From assembly GCA_031370625.1 (NCBI GenBank), contig JANMQR010000312.1, positions 1 through 41,219 on the forward strand: a stretch of 41,219 bases of DNA, given 5' to 3'. Under the pieces are notes generated by a model that saw only the letters and a program-made list of their open reading frames with translations, was not told the origin of the DNA and made no database searches. A program made the translations under genes and the position numbers. This document shows, piece after piece, positions 25,474 through 33,387 of this stretch. Positions within the stretch are counted from its first letter, which is position 1. Each line of letters starts with the position of its first letter. This DNA is from UKL13-2 sp031370625 (GTDB taxonomy: Bacteria; Pseudomonadota; Gammaproteobacteria; Burkholderiales; Usitatibacteraceae).

Positions 25474-25507
25474 GGGCATCTTGAGCCATTTGTGCGCCAA
25501 GATGCCG
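25474..25507. repeat. Dispersed hairpin repeat, diverged copy
   Basis: GGCATCTTG at 25475-25483 pairs perfectly with CAAGATGCC at 25498-25506. The loop contains AGCCATTTGTGCGC, close to the loop of the copies at 33072 and 35041, and more distantly to copies 1-3. Confidence 0.55.
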
Positions 25508-25618
25508 GTAAATATTGGCGTTTCATACTGCGGCTGTCTGAAGAAACAACCGTAGCCGCGTCTTAGCCACCAGCGTTGGCACTGCGCCCGCGATACGATC
25601 GCGCCGCTTTTCATGCGC

Positions 25619-26524
25619 TCAAAACATCACCTTGCCGCGGCTCGCCTCCAAAAGCTCGCGTACCAGCGTATTTGGAAATCGTCTGGTCGGAGTAATGGCG
25701 TAGAAGCGTTCCTGTAGCTCCGGGATTTTGCAGCGCTCGATCAATATTTTCGCTTTCAATTCATCGCGCACTACCACCGCAGGCACCAGCGTTAATGCCC
25801 GCGTGGCGCGCGCCATCAGGCGCAGCATCGCCATGTCGTCGACTTCCGCAACGATGCGCGGGCGAATACCGGCAGCGTCCATGATGCGATCAAATCCGGC
25901 GCGCAAATCGCTGCCGCTACCGGGCAACACGATATCGGCATCGACAAGATCGTCTGGAAATTTCAGTTTTGTGCGCTGCTTGGTGCCGACGCGTGGCGGG
26001 CGGCTGACGAGGCTGACGGCCTGTTCGGCCAACAGATGGCTGTGCCACGTGGCGTCGGCATCGCGTGGTACCGGCTGATTGGCCAGCACCACATCCACGG
26101 TGTGCGCGCGCAATTGCTGCGTGAGCTCGCGCATGCTGCCAGAGCGCACCACCAGCTCGACATCGTTGCGCGCCATCAGCGGCTGCAAAAAACGAAACTG
26201 GAAATTGCGCGACAGTGTCGCCACCGAGCCGACGCGCAATACCTGTCGCGCGCTGGTGCGCCCGGTTTGCAGGGTGTTTCTGAGTTCATCGCCCGCGCGA
26301 AAAATCTCATCGGCATGCGACAAGGCGATCCGGCCGGCCTCCGTTAGTTTCAGCGCACGGTTCTGCCGGTCAAACAGCGCGTGCCCCAGTGCGCCTTCGA
26401 GCTGGCGCAATTGAATCGATAGCGCCGATTGCGAAACATGCAGCTTTACAGCGGCGCGTGTCAGGCTTTTTTCATGGGCGATCGCCCAAAAATAACGCAA
26501 ATGATGGAAATTAAGTGGGCGCAT
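25619..26524 (-). CDS. LysR family transcriptional regulator (NhaR-like)
   Basis: From ATG 26524 the protein has 301 residues. The N-terminal winged helix is MRPLNFHHLRYFWAIAHEKS followed by LTRAAVKLHVSQSALSIQLRQLE, the typical LysR helix-turn-helix, and the C-terminal effector-binding domain covers about residues 90-295. The NFHHLRYFW start is characteristic of the NhaR-like subgroup. A longer frame to 26614 reads through a basic leader and is rejected. It is divergent from the SbtA-type transporter gene with 145 bases between the starts, the classic LysR layout, so it very likely controls that transporter (inference). Confidence 0.9.
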   Translation of the reverse strand: MRPLNFHHLRYFWAIAHEKSLTRAAVKLHVSQSALSIQLRQLEGALGHALFDRQNRALKLTEAGRIALSHADEIFRAGDELRNTLQTGRTSARQVLRVGSVATLSRNFQFRFLQPLMARNDVELVVRSGSMRELTQQLRAHTVDVVLANQPVPRDADATWHSHLLAEQAVSLVSRPPRVGTKQRTKLKFPDDLVDADIVLPGSGSDLRAGFDRIMDAAGIRPRIVAEVDDMAMLRLMARATRALTLVPAVVVRDELKAKILIERCKIPELQERFYAITPTRRFPNTLVRELLEASRGKVMF

Positions 26525-26669
26525 GTTTACTTTAATTAAATAGAACGAAATCCAATAATAGTTGAATTGGACGAAACGCGCCCGGCGCTTTAATCTGCGG
26601 GTGGAAGGATTCAATCAGCTGTAATAGAGAAAACACGACAAACACAACAAACACAATAAAGAGAGCGCC

Positions 26670-27641
26670 ATGCCCGGATTCGATCTTCTTATCACCAATC
26701 TTCTTTCACCCATTGTGCTGGCGTTTGTCTTGGGCATCATTGCCGGGGTGATCAAGAGTGAGCTTGAGCTACCCGAAGCGGTGCTGAAACTGCTCGCCAT
26801 TTACCTGCTGTTTTCTATTGGCCTCAAAGGCGGCACCGAACTGGCTGCGGTCAAGTTCGGTGATATTGCGAATTTGCTCGGCGTCACCGTGGCGTTGACC
26901 ATTGCCATCCCGGTGATTGCGTTTTTTGTATTGCGAAAAATTGGCGGCTTTGATGCATCGAACGCGGCCGCTGTCGCCGCGCATTACGGCTCGGTTTCGT
27001 CGGTCACGTTCTTTGCTGCGATGTCATTTGCGAAATCGATGAACACACCGGGCGAAGGCTTCATGACAGCGGTGGTGGCGCTGATGGAGTGGGGCGTCAT
27101 TGTGGCGCTGATGCTGGGCCGCTTCTCACTTGGCAAGGAGAATGGCAACGCCAGCATCGGCTCGCTCGTGATCGATACGCTGCGTGGTCGCGGCATTATT
27201 TTGCTCACTGGCGGGATGATGATTGGCCTCTTGACCGGTGAGAGCGGGTGGAAACAGATATCGCCTTTTTACGACGATCTGTTCCGCGGTTTTCTGATGT
27301 TGTTTCTGCTGGAAATGGGCATGACCGCCGCGCGCCAGTTCCGTGCGTTCACCCAGGTGGGTGTGTTCATGACCGTGTTCGCCATCGTGATGCCGCTGAC
27401 GATGGGGCTCGTCGGCGTCTGGCTTGGTCACATGGTCGGCTTGAGCGTGGGCGGCGCGTTTGTCCTCGGGGCGGTGTGCGCGAGTTCTTCGTATATTGAT
27501 GCGCCTGCCGCCTGTCGCGCCGCGTTGCCGCTGGCCAATCCGGGCATTTATCTCACCGCGTCCTTGGGCGTTACCTTCCCGTTCAATATCGTGATTGGTT
27601 TGCCGCTTTATTATCAATTCGCGCTGCGTCTTTATGCATGA
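26670..27641 (+). CDS. SbtA-type sodium-dependent bicarbonate transporter
   Basis: The 323-residue integral membrane protein matches the SbtA/DUF897 family (PF05982), sodium-dependent high-affinity bicarbonate uptake first known in cyanobacteria. About ten hydrophobic segments are visible, starting LLSPIVLAFVLGIIAGVIKS. Family landmarks include LPEAVLKLLAIYLLFSIGLK, AAHYGSVSSVTFFAA and GAVCASSSYIDAPAACRAAL. The N- and C-terminal halves look like an inverted repeat typical of the fold. Transport of bicarbonate is inferred from the family; no carboxysome or PII-like sbtB gene is nearby. Its start ATG 26670 is divergent from the LysR gene, and it converges on the GcvA-like gene 35 bases downstream. 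Confidence 0.88.
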   Translation: MPGFDLLITNLLSPIVLAFVLGIIAGVIKSELELPEAVLKLLAIYLLFSIGLKGGTELAAVKFGDIANLLGVTVALTIAIPVIAFFVLRKIGGFDASNAAAVAAHYGSVSSVTFFAAMSFAKSMNTPGEGFMTAVVALMEWGVIVALMLGRFSLGKENGNASIGSLVIDTLRGRGIILLTGGMMIGLLTGESGWKQISPFYDDLFRGFLMLFLLEMGMTAARQFRAFTQVGVFMTVFAIVMPLTMGLVGVWLGHMVGLSVGGAFVLGAVCASSSYIDAPAACRAALPLANPGIYLTASLGVTFPFNIVIGLPLYYQFALRLYA

Positions 27642-27676
27642 AGTTCGCGCAATCAGTCATCGTCCACCACGCCAGC

Positions 27677-28573
27677 TCAACGCGCCGCGCCGCCGGCCAG
27701 CAACCAATCGCTGACCGCGCTCACTTCGTCTTTCGTCGCTTTCTTTTTCATGAGCGTGTAAGGATGTGGGTTCGCAATCGCGCTATCGTCAATCGCGATC
27801 AAGCTGCCCGCTCTTGCGCTATCGAGCACGAGCTCATCCAGCAAGAGTGCATAGCCAGCACCTTGTATGCAGGCGGAAGTAGTGAGGTGCTCAAGATTGA
27901 AATGCATGCCGGGCAGGGTCGCGGGCGGCACCACGCCCTGTACTGTAAACCAATCGAGCAACGTCGGAATTTGCCCCATGCCGATAACGCTATTGGTATG
28001 CAGCAAAGAGCGCGTCAGCAATAGCGGAGCAGCATTGGATTCATATCGCGCCAGAAGCGATGGTGCCGCGTAGACTTTGTATTTGCCGCTGACCAATATT
28101 TGCTGGGTGTAGCCCGCGACGTCTTGCCGCTGATGATAGATGGCGATATCGGCACCGTCTTTTGATGGGTTGCGATCAAAGTTTAGTGCGCTGAGCTGAA
28201 TCTCGATATCAACATTGGCCTGATTGAATCGCAACACGCGCGGCAGCAGCCACGTGCTCGCCAGGCTAAATTGCGCGCGTATATGCACGACCTTGCGCGC
28301 ACGATTTTTCCGCAGGGCAGCACTGGTACTGATCAGGCGATCAAAAATCTCGCGCACACCCGACGCATATTCGTGGCCCGCGCGGCTAAGCGACACGCCG
28401 CGCGCGGAGCGCTCGAAAAGCTTCGCGCCGACCCAGTGTTCGAGCAGCTTGATCTGATGGCTGATCGCTGCCGGGCTCACGCTCAGCTCTTCGGCAGCGC
28501 GCACAAAACTGATGTGTCTTGACGCGGATTCAAACGCGCGTAGCGCGCCTAGTGGGGGGAGTTTTTTTGGCAT
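27677..28573 (-). CDS. LysR family transcriptional regulator (GcvA-like)
   Basis: The 298-residue protein begins MPKKLPPLGALRAFESASRH, then ISFVRAAEELSVSPAAISHQ, the N-terminal pattern of the GcvA group (PPLxALRAFEAAARH). The substrate-binding domain follows (KVVHIRAQFSLASTWLLPRV, then DIAIYHQRQDVAGY). GcvA-type regulators often control a divergent neighbour; here that is the DoxX-like gene at 28711, with 137 bases between. The inducer is unknown. It converges with the SbtA gene. Confidence 0.88.
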   Translation of the reverse strand: MPKKLPPLGALRAFESASRHISFVRAAEELSVSPAAISHQIKLLEHWVGAKLFERSARGVSLSRAGHEYASGVREIFDRLISTSAALRKNRARKVVHIRAQFSLASTWLLPRVLRFNQANVDIEIQLSALNFDRNPSKDGADIAIYHQRQDVAGYTQQILVSGKYKVYAAPSLLARYESNAAPLLLTRSLLHTNSVIGMGQIPTLLDWFTVQGVVPPATLPGMHFNLEHLTTSACIQGAGYALLLDELVLDSARAGSLIAIDDSAIANPHPYTLMKKKATKDEVSAVSDWLLAGGAAR

Positions 28574-28710
28574 TTGGCTCAGTTTAACTAAGTCTTAGCG
28601 AAAGTGAATTTGATTTGCGCACGAATGCGCTGAATGTTTCAATCACTCTGTTTGTTTTGAGATGAATACCTGAACTGGCTGCACAGAAATTTTTTGAGGC
28701 GATTAATAAA

Positions 28711-29127
28711 TTGAAACTGCTCACCGATTTTCCGTTCGTTAAATCCTGCCACGCGCTCGTGATCCTGCGAATCGCACTTGCTGTGTTTTTTATGGCGCAT
28801 GCATTGGTGCGCATTTTTCTTGAAGGCTCGATCCCTTCATTCGCCAACTTTCTTGGCGCGAAAGGTTGGCCGTTCTCGCTTGCTATTGTCTGGATGATTA
28901 CTGTGTACGAAATCACCGCAGGCACGCTGATGATTTTGGGCAAATGGGTGCGCTGGTGTGCGGCGGGTTTGTTTTTTATCGCCGCCATGGGCATCGTCAT
29001 CATCCACGCGCAGCTCGGCTGGTTTGTCGGCGAGCATGGCACCGGCGGCATGGAGTACAGCCTTTGTCTGATGGTGTCGCTGCTGGTGATTGCCGCTTTC
29101 GATGCGGAGATGGCGAAAAAATCGTGA
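28711..29127 (+). CDS. DoxX-like small membrane protein
   Basis: The 138-residue product starts at TTG 28711 (GAGG 12 bases upstream), with four hydrophobic segments: VILRIALAVFFMAHALVRIF, FSLAIVWMITVYEITAGTLMIL, WCAAGLFFIAAMGIVIIHA and YSLCLMVSLLVIAAF. The layout and the HALVRI and EITAG positions fit the DoxX/DoxD-like family of inner-membrane proteins, of largely unknown role (some linked to thiosulfate or redox reactions). It is divergent from the GcvA-like regulator, which may control it. A later start at ATG 28792 would remove the first helix and is unlikely. Confidence 0.75.
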   Translation: MKLLTDFPFVKSCHALVILRIALAVFFMAHALVRIFLEGSIPSFANFLGAKGWPFSLAIVWMITVYEITAGTLMILGKWVRWCAAGLFFIAAMGIVIIHAQLGWFVGEHGTGGMEYSLCLMVSLLVIAAFDAEMAKKS

Positions 29128-29552
29128 GTAATCGCAAATATTCCCCATTGAAATAGGCAACGACAAATTCTGCGTCTCGAAAGTGCCCACATTCGCGTTT
29201 AAAAATCATCACGGCCTTTTTTCAATCGCAAAACTGATTGCGCTCGGCGATCAACGAACTAGAAAATAGAACAAAAAATAGATCCAAAACTCGCATTCAA
29301 GCGCCGCAGAAAATCCCGACGCCGAATGAGTATGGCCGCGCATCTCGACGCCATTTGCTAAACGCGACTCCGCGTATTAAGTTCGCCAGCGCACCGACAG
29401 CACACCTTGCCTCGTACACAATCAAGCGCATCAACGCAGTACCGGCTTTGTTTGATTTTCATCAAAGCATGTTTCTGTATGCAAGCTACGCTGTAGAGAT
29501 GCGGCAGCGCCGCGCCGCGGCATTTGTTGCGCCATTCAAAAGGGATTACGTT
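29128..29552. other. Leader region of the DUF302-cytochrome-oxidase cluster
   Basis: This 425-bp region contains a perfect FNR/ANR-type palindrome (listed separately) and no supported gene. An open frame in phase with the DUF302 gene runs back to 29238 but reads as basic, low-complexity sequence without conservation. Confidence 0.6.
29452..29465. promoter_or_regulatory. FNR/ANR-type binding site
   Basis: TTGAT-TTTC-ATCAA is a perfect match to the FNR/ANR consensus TTGAT-N4-ATCAA. If it acts at -41.5, transcription would start near 29500, with TACGCT (29487-29492) as the -10, about 53 bases before the DUF302 start. It suggests induction at low oxygen. Confidence 0.75.
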
Positions 29553-29942
29553 ATGTATGGATTCAGCACGCAATTAAAAATACCGTTTGATGCCGCTGTC
29601 ATTAAAGTTACCGAGGCGTTGAAAAACGAAGGCTTCGGCATACTCTCGGATATCGACGTCAAAGCGACGCTTAAAGCGAAGCTAAATATTGACCGTGCGC
29701 CATATCGCATTCTTGGCGCTTGTAATCCGCCGCTTGCGCACCGCGCCATTGAGGCTGATCCGGATATCGGTTTGTTGCTGCCCTGCAACGTGGTCGTGCG
29801 CGAAGAATCCGACGGCGCCGTGACGGTAGCGTTTATGGATACCGATGTGGTGTTAAAGCTGGTCGACAAGCCAGAAGTGCAAGCGCTTGGCAAAGAAGTG
29901 CGGGTACTTTTGCAGCGGGTCTGCGCGAGCCTTAACACGTGA
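29553..29942 (+). CDS. DUF302 domain protein
   Basis: The 129-residue protein from ATG 29553 (AAAGGG eight bases upstream) matches the DUF302 family throughout: MYGFSTQLKIPFDAAVIKVT, GFGILSDIDVKATLKAKL, YRILGACNPPLAHRAIEADP and IGLLLPCNVVVRE. DUF302 proteins form a small beta-rich fold with a conserved Cys-Asn-Pro-Pro motif, seen here, and are often next to copper, sulfur or redox genes; the function is unknown. It is the first gene of a likely three-gene unit and is 25 bases upstream of the cytochrome gene. Confidence 0.9.
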   Translation: MYGFSTQLKIPFDAAVIKVTEALKNEGFGILSDIDVKATLKAKLNIDRAPYRILGACNPPLAHRAIEADPDIGLLLPCNVVVREESDGAVTVAFMDTDVVLKLVDKPEVQALGKEVRVLLQRVCASLNT

Positions 29943-29967
29943 AAAAAACTTCTTTAGGGAGATTGAA

Positions 29968-30942
29968 ATGAAGCCGATCAGCACACTGTTTCTTGCCCTC
30001 GCCATCAGTACCGGAATGACGGCGGGCGCGTTTGCACAACCTTTAAAAGACCTAAAGGATTGGCAAGCACCCGACATCACGAAATTACCTGACGACAAAT
30101 ATGGCCAGATGGTGCGCCAGGGCAGGGCCTTGATGGAGGCAACCTACAAACATATTGGGCCTGAGATAAAGGATGCCAACAAACGTTATGCGGGCAACAA
30201 TCTGGCCTGTGTGAATTGCCATATCGATGCAGGCGGTCGCAAATTTGGTAACCCGTGGGTGGGTACGTTTGTGAGCTTCCCGCAATATCGCGGTCGCGAA
30301 GACGCCGTCTCCACCACCGAGGAGCGCATCAATGGCTGTATGGAACGCAGCATGAATGGTCGCAAGCTGCCGCTCGACGGCCCAGAAATGAAGGCGATGA
30401 TGTCGTATCTGCAATTTCTCTCAACCGGTATTGCGGTCGGCGCGAAACTCGAAGGCGGTGGCACGTTAAAGCTTAAACCGCTAACCCGTGCTGCCGATCC
30501 GGTGGCTGGAAAACTGGTGTACGCGAGCACGTGCGTGGCGTGTCACGGCGCAACCGGCGAAGGGCTGCGACGCGGTAAAGCAGGCGATGCCGACGGCTAC
30601 CAGTTTCCACCGGTCTGGGGCTCGGATAGCTATAACAACGGCGCAGGCATGGCGCGGATTACTCTGGCGGCTGGCTTCATAAAAGGCAACATGCCCAGTG
30701 GTGTCAGCCACACCACTGCCGTCTTGACCGACGAGCAGGCATTCGACGTGGCCGCATACATCAACAGTCAGCCGCGACCAATGCGAGCGAAGCTGGACGC
30801 GGATTTTCCAGCGCGTAAAAATAAGCCGGTGGATGCTGCGTTTCCGCCGTACACGCCAGGATTCTCGGCAGATCAACACAAGTACGGGCCGTGGCAGCCG
30901 ATTCTGGACGCGCGAGAAAAAGGCGCGTTGCCAGCCAAATAA
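29968..30942 (+). CDS. Diheme c-type cytochrome, thiosulfate dehydrogenase (TsdA)-like
   Basis: The 324-residue exported protein has a signal peptide (MKPISTLFLALAISTGMTAG, cleavage after AFA) and two heme c sites: CVNCH (Cys81-His85) and CVACH (Cys189-His193). The sequence ERINGCMERSMNG, with Cys124, is the hallmark of TsdA, where that cysteine is an axial ligand of the first heme. TsdA oxidises thiosulfate to tetrathionate or the reverse in the periplasm. Family membership is clear but direction and substrate are inferred. The ribosome binding site AGGGAG precedes ATG 29968; a longer frame from 29887 lacks the signal peptide start and is rejected. It lies between DUF302 and a multicopper oxidase, under an FNR-type site. 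Confidence 0.88.
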   Translation: MKPISTLFLALAISTGMTAGAFAQPLKDLKDWQAPDITKLPDDKYGQMVRQGRALMEATYKHIGPEIKDANKRYAGNNLACVNCHIDAGGRKFGNPWVGTFVSFPQYRGREDAVSTTEERINGCMERSMNGRKLPLDGPEMKAMMSYLQFLSTGIAVGAKLEGGGTLKLKPLTRAADPVAGKLVYASTCVACHGATGEGLRRGKAGDADGYQFPPVWGSDSYNNGAGMARITLAAGFIKGNMPSGVSHTTAVLTDEQAFDVAAYINSQPRPMRAKLDADFPARKNKPVDAAFPPYTPGFSADQHKYGPWQPILDAREKGALPAK

Positions 30943-31035
30943 TGAAATGGGGTGGGCGTCGAGTCGAACGCCTTACTTCTTTCTGCGGTGGCGCAAGTGC
31001 GGAGCGAAAGCATAAATAATAAATAGGAGAGTTGC

Positions 31036-32688
31036 ATGTTGACCAGAAGAAAATGGCTTCAGCTCACGGGCGCAGCCGCTGTTGCAACTGCGGGCGGCGC
31101 CGCGTGGTGGTATGCGGGCGTGCGGCGTGCTCGCGCGCTGGTGGCGGAGCCGTTTCGCCCCTATCCGTTTGATCCGGTTGCCGCTGATAACTTTCAGCAG
31201 AAACTGTTTATCCCCGTGGGCAATGGCCCGTTCGGCGTACTCGATGTCGATGGCCCAATAAAAATCCGCGCGACTGCTGCAAGCTTCGCGCTCATGCCCG
31301 GTCGCGAATCGCCGTTCTTGTTGTACCAGACCGAGTACGCGGGCAAGCCATATCAAAACCCGATTCTGCGCATCGAGAGCGGTAAGCGCCTTACGCTAAG
31401 TTTGGATAACGCGCTACCGGAGCCGACCATCATTCACTGGCACGGCCTGCACACGCCCGCCAACATGGATGGTCATCCGGTAAACACCACCGCACCGGGT
31501 GGTCGCTACGAATACGATTTCACCGTGCGCAATCGCGGCGGCACCTATTGGTATCACACCCATGCGCATCAGCTAACCGCACAGCAAGCGTACAACGGCC
31601 TCGCCAGTTTTTTTCTGGTGGAAGACAGCGATCAGCGCGCGTTAACCAAGGCGCTTGATTTGCAATTGGGCGTTACCGATTTGCCGCTGGTTATTCAGGA
31701 CAAACGCTTCGACGCACAGGGCAAGCTGGTGTACAAACCGAATATGCACGAATCGATGATGGGCTGGTTAGGCGACATCGTGCTCGCCAACCTGACCCCC
31801 AACGCCGCGCAGATAGTGACCCCGCGCACTTATCGATTGCGGCTACTCAATGGCTCCAACGCACGCATCTACCGCCTCGCCTTTGTGATGGGAAATACGG
31901 CGCTTAACTTCACTGTCATTGGCACCGATGGTGGTTTGATTGAGCGACCTGAAACAGTGGCCGAGGCGTTTCTCGCGCCGGGAGAACGCCTCGATGTGTT
32001 ATTCGATGCCGGCCAAGCCCAGCCTGGTAGCGACATATTTCTGAAAAGCCTGGCGTTTGATCCGATGGAAAACGAAGGCAGTGCTGGTGGCATGGGAGGC
32101 ATGGGCGGAGCGAAGATGGGCATGGGACAGATGATGGATGGCATGACCTCATCTCGACTGCCGCTGGGCATGGCGTTCAACGTGTTGAAGCTGTCGGTTA
32201 CCGCGGGGGAGCGCGTGGTTGCCAAGCTACCCGCCACGCTCTCGCAAATCACCGCTATTCGCACCGACGGTGCTGCCCAGAGGAGGATCGAATTATCGAT
32301 GGGGCACATGCGCTTTCTCATCAACGGCCTCACTTTCCGAATGGACGAAATCGCGTTCGACGTAAAGCGCGGCGCGGTGGAAATCTGGCGCATCAGCAAT
32401 CAGGCAATGGGTATGCCACATCCGATGCACATGCACGGCTTTTCCTTTCAGGTGCTCGAACGAATCAACAGCCCCGCGCAGTTGGCCGCATCAGCGCGGT
32501 TCGGCAAAGGGCGCACAGTAAGCGATCTCGGCTGGAAAGACACGGTGCTGGTATGGCCCGGCGAAACGGTGCTGATTGCAATCGACTTCACCCACGATTT
32601 CCCCGGCGATCAGACCTACCTGTTTCATTGCCACAACCTCGAACATGAAGACGCGGGAATGATGATTAATTTTCGGGTGCGGGGTTGA
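31036..32688 (+). CDS. Multicopper oxidase (CueO/CopA-like), Tat-exported
   Basis: The 550-residue protein starts with a twin-arginine-like signal (LTRRKWLQLTGAAAVATAGG). All four copper motifs are present: HWHGLHTP, WYHTHAH, HPMHMHGFSF and the C-terminal HCHNLEHEDAGMM, with the methionine as the expected type 1 copper ligand. A Met/Gly-rich segment around residues 350-375 (GGMGGMGGAKMGMGQMMDGM) recalls the copper-binding insert of CueO. It likely oxidises a substrate such as Cu(I) or an organic donor, reducing O2 to water in the periplasm. It is the third gene of the DUF302-cytochrome unit, 93 bases after it; a hairpin follows the stop. Confidence 0.92.
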   Translation: MLTRRKWLQLTGAAAVATAGGAAWWYAGVRRARALVAEPFRPYPFDPVAADNFQQKLFIPVGNGPFGVLDVDGPIKIRATAASFALMPGRESPFLLYQTEYAGKPYQNPILRIESGKRLTLSLDNALPEPTIIHWHGLHTPANMDGHPVNTTAPGGRYEYDFTVRNRGGTYWYHTHAHQLTAQQAYNGLASFFLVEDSDQRALTKALDLQLGVTDLPLVIQDKRFDAQGKLVYKPNMHESMMGWLGDIVLANLTPNAAQIVTPRTYRLRLLNGSNARIYRLAFVMGNTALNFTVIGTDGGLIERPETVAEAFLAPGERLDVLFDAGQAQPGSDIFLKSLAFDPMENEGSAGGMGGMGGAKMGMGQMMDGMTSSRLPLGMAFNVLKLSVTAGERVVAKLPATLSQITAIRTDGAAQRRIELSMGHMRFLINGLTFRMDEIAFDVKRGAVEIWRISNQAMGMPHPMHMHGFSFQVLERINSPAQLAASARFGKGRTVSDLGWKDTVLVWPGETVLIAIDFTHDFPGDQTYLFHCHNLEHEDAGMMINFRVRG

Positions 32689-32708
32689 TTGATCTGCAAG
32701 AAAATTGA

Positions 32709-32760
32709 CCGTTATCGAACACGGCGTTACTGCGCGCTTCGATAACGGCAAGATTTTGTT
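32709..32760 (+). terminator. Terminator-like hairpin after the multicopper oxidase gene
   Basis: CCGTTATCGAA at 32709-32719 pairs perfectly with TTCGATAACGG at 32738-32748 (11 bp), followed by a moderately T-rich stretch ATTTTGTTATT. It lies 20 bases after the stop. Confidence 0.7.
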
Positions 32761-32900
32761 ATTCAGGCCTTGGCCCGGATGACGAATATTTAATGTTCTC
32801 GAATTCAATGCGCCCACGAGGCGCAAAACGATATCTGACACTTGGGAACGCTGTTGCGTGCGGATCTAAAATCGCGGAATTTTGCCCATAATGTTTATGG

Positions 32901-33051
32901 GAACTTCTCATAACGTCAAAACACCGTCATTCCGGCGAAGGCCGGAACCCAGTCCTTCGTATATTCAAATACTTGGAGCGGAATGGGCTTCGGCCTTTCG
33001 ACGGAGACCCCCGAAGGGGGGTGCCGGGGTGACGGGTTTTTAGAAGTTCTC
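32901..33051. repeat. Composite extragenic palindromic element
   Basis: The element has inverted ends: GAACTTC near 32902 and GAAGTTC near 33043, then CCGTCATTCCGGC at 32924-32936 against GCCGGGGTGACGG at 33023-33035. Smaller hairpins (CCGGCGAAGGCCGG; CCCCCGAAGGGGG) lie inside. The GTCATTCCGGCGAAGGCCGG core is a common extragenic repeat in proteobacteria (from memory). Confidence 0.75.
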
Positions 33052-33058
33052 TTATGGC

Positions 33059-33112
33059 AAAGTCATTGTGTGGCGGGGCGTTTCAGCCATTTTTGCGCCA
33101 AAAAGCGCGCCA
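33059..33112 (+). repeat. 54-bp repeat, left copy, flanking the antiporter
   Basis: These 54 bases match 35031-35084 without gaps at 43 of 54 positions. Both begin AAAGTCATTGT and end AAAAGCGCGCCA. The interior matches the dispersed hairpin family (GGCGGG...CCATTTTTGCGCC). Confidence 0.8.
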
Positions 33113-33387
33113 GTGCTTCAGTGTGATTGTCGGCGATTCCCGCTCCAGCAATCGTCGCAGAGATCGACACATCACCGTAACACCACACTCGACAGTACAA
33201 CCAGCAACAGCGCGGAACGCGTGGAGCAATGCATCCTCGTTTTCCGTTTGCCAATTGCAGCCGCGCACAAAATATCGCAACACGATCGGTTAATATTCCA
33301 CCGCGATCACAAAAGCGTGCGTGATCAACGGCAAATTCCGTTCGTTCGCATCAAAGCAAACTGATTTTTAATTTAAGGTAATTCATT

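Larger units (their letters stand above)
32689..33387. other. Intergenic region, terminator plus extragenic palindromes
   Basis: The 699 bases contain the multicopper oxidase terminator, a composite palindromic element (32901-33051) and a repeat copy (33059), listed separately. I see no supported gene; the small open frames here are antisense or unrelated. Confidence 0.7.

Noticed and set aside
29238..29552. N-terminal extension of the DUF302 protein
   Set aside because: The extension is basic and unconserved, contains the FNR-type site, and the ATG at 29553 has a good ribosome binding site exactly where the family begins.
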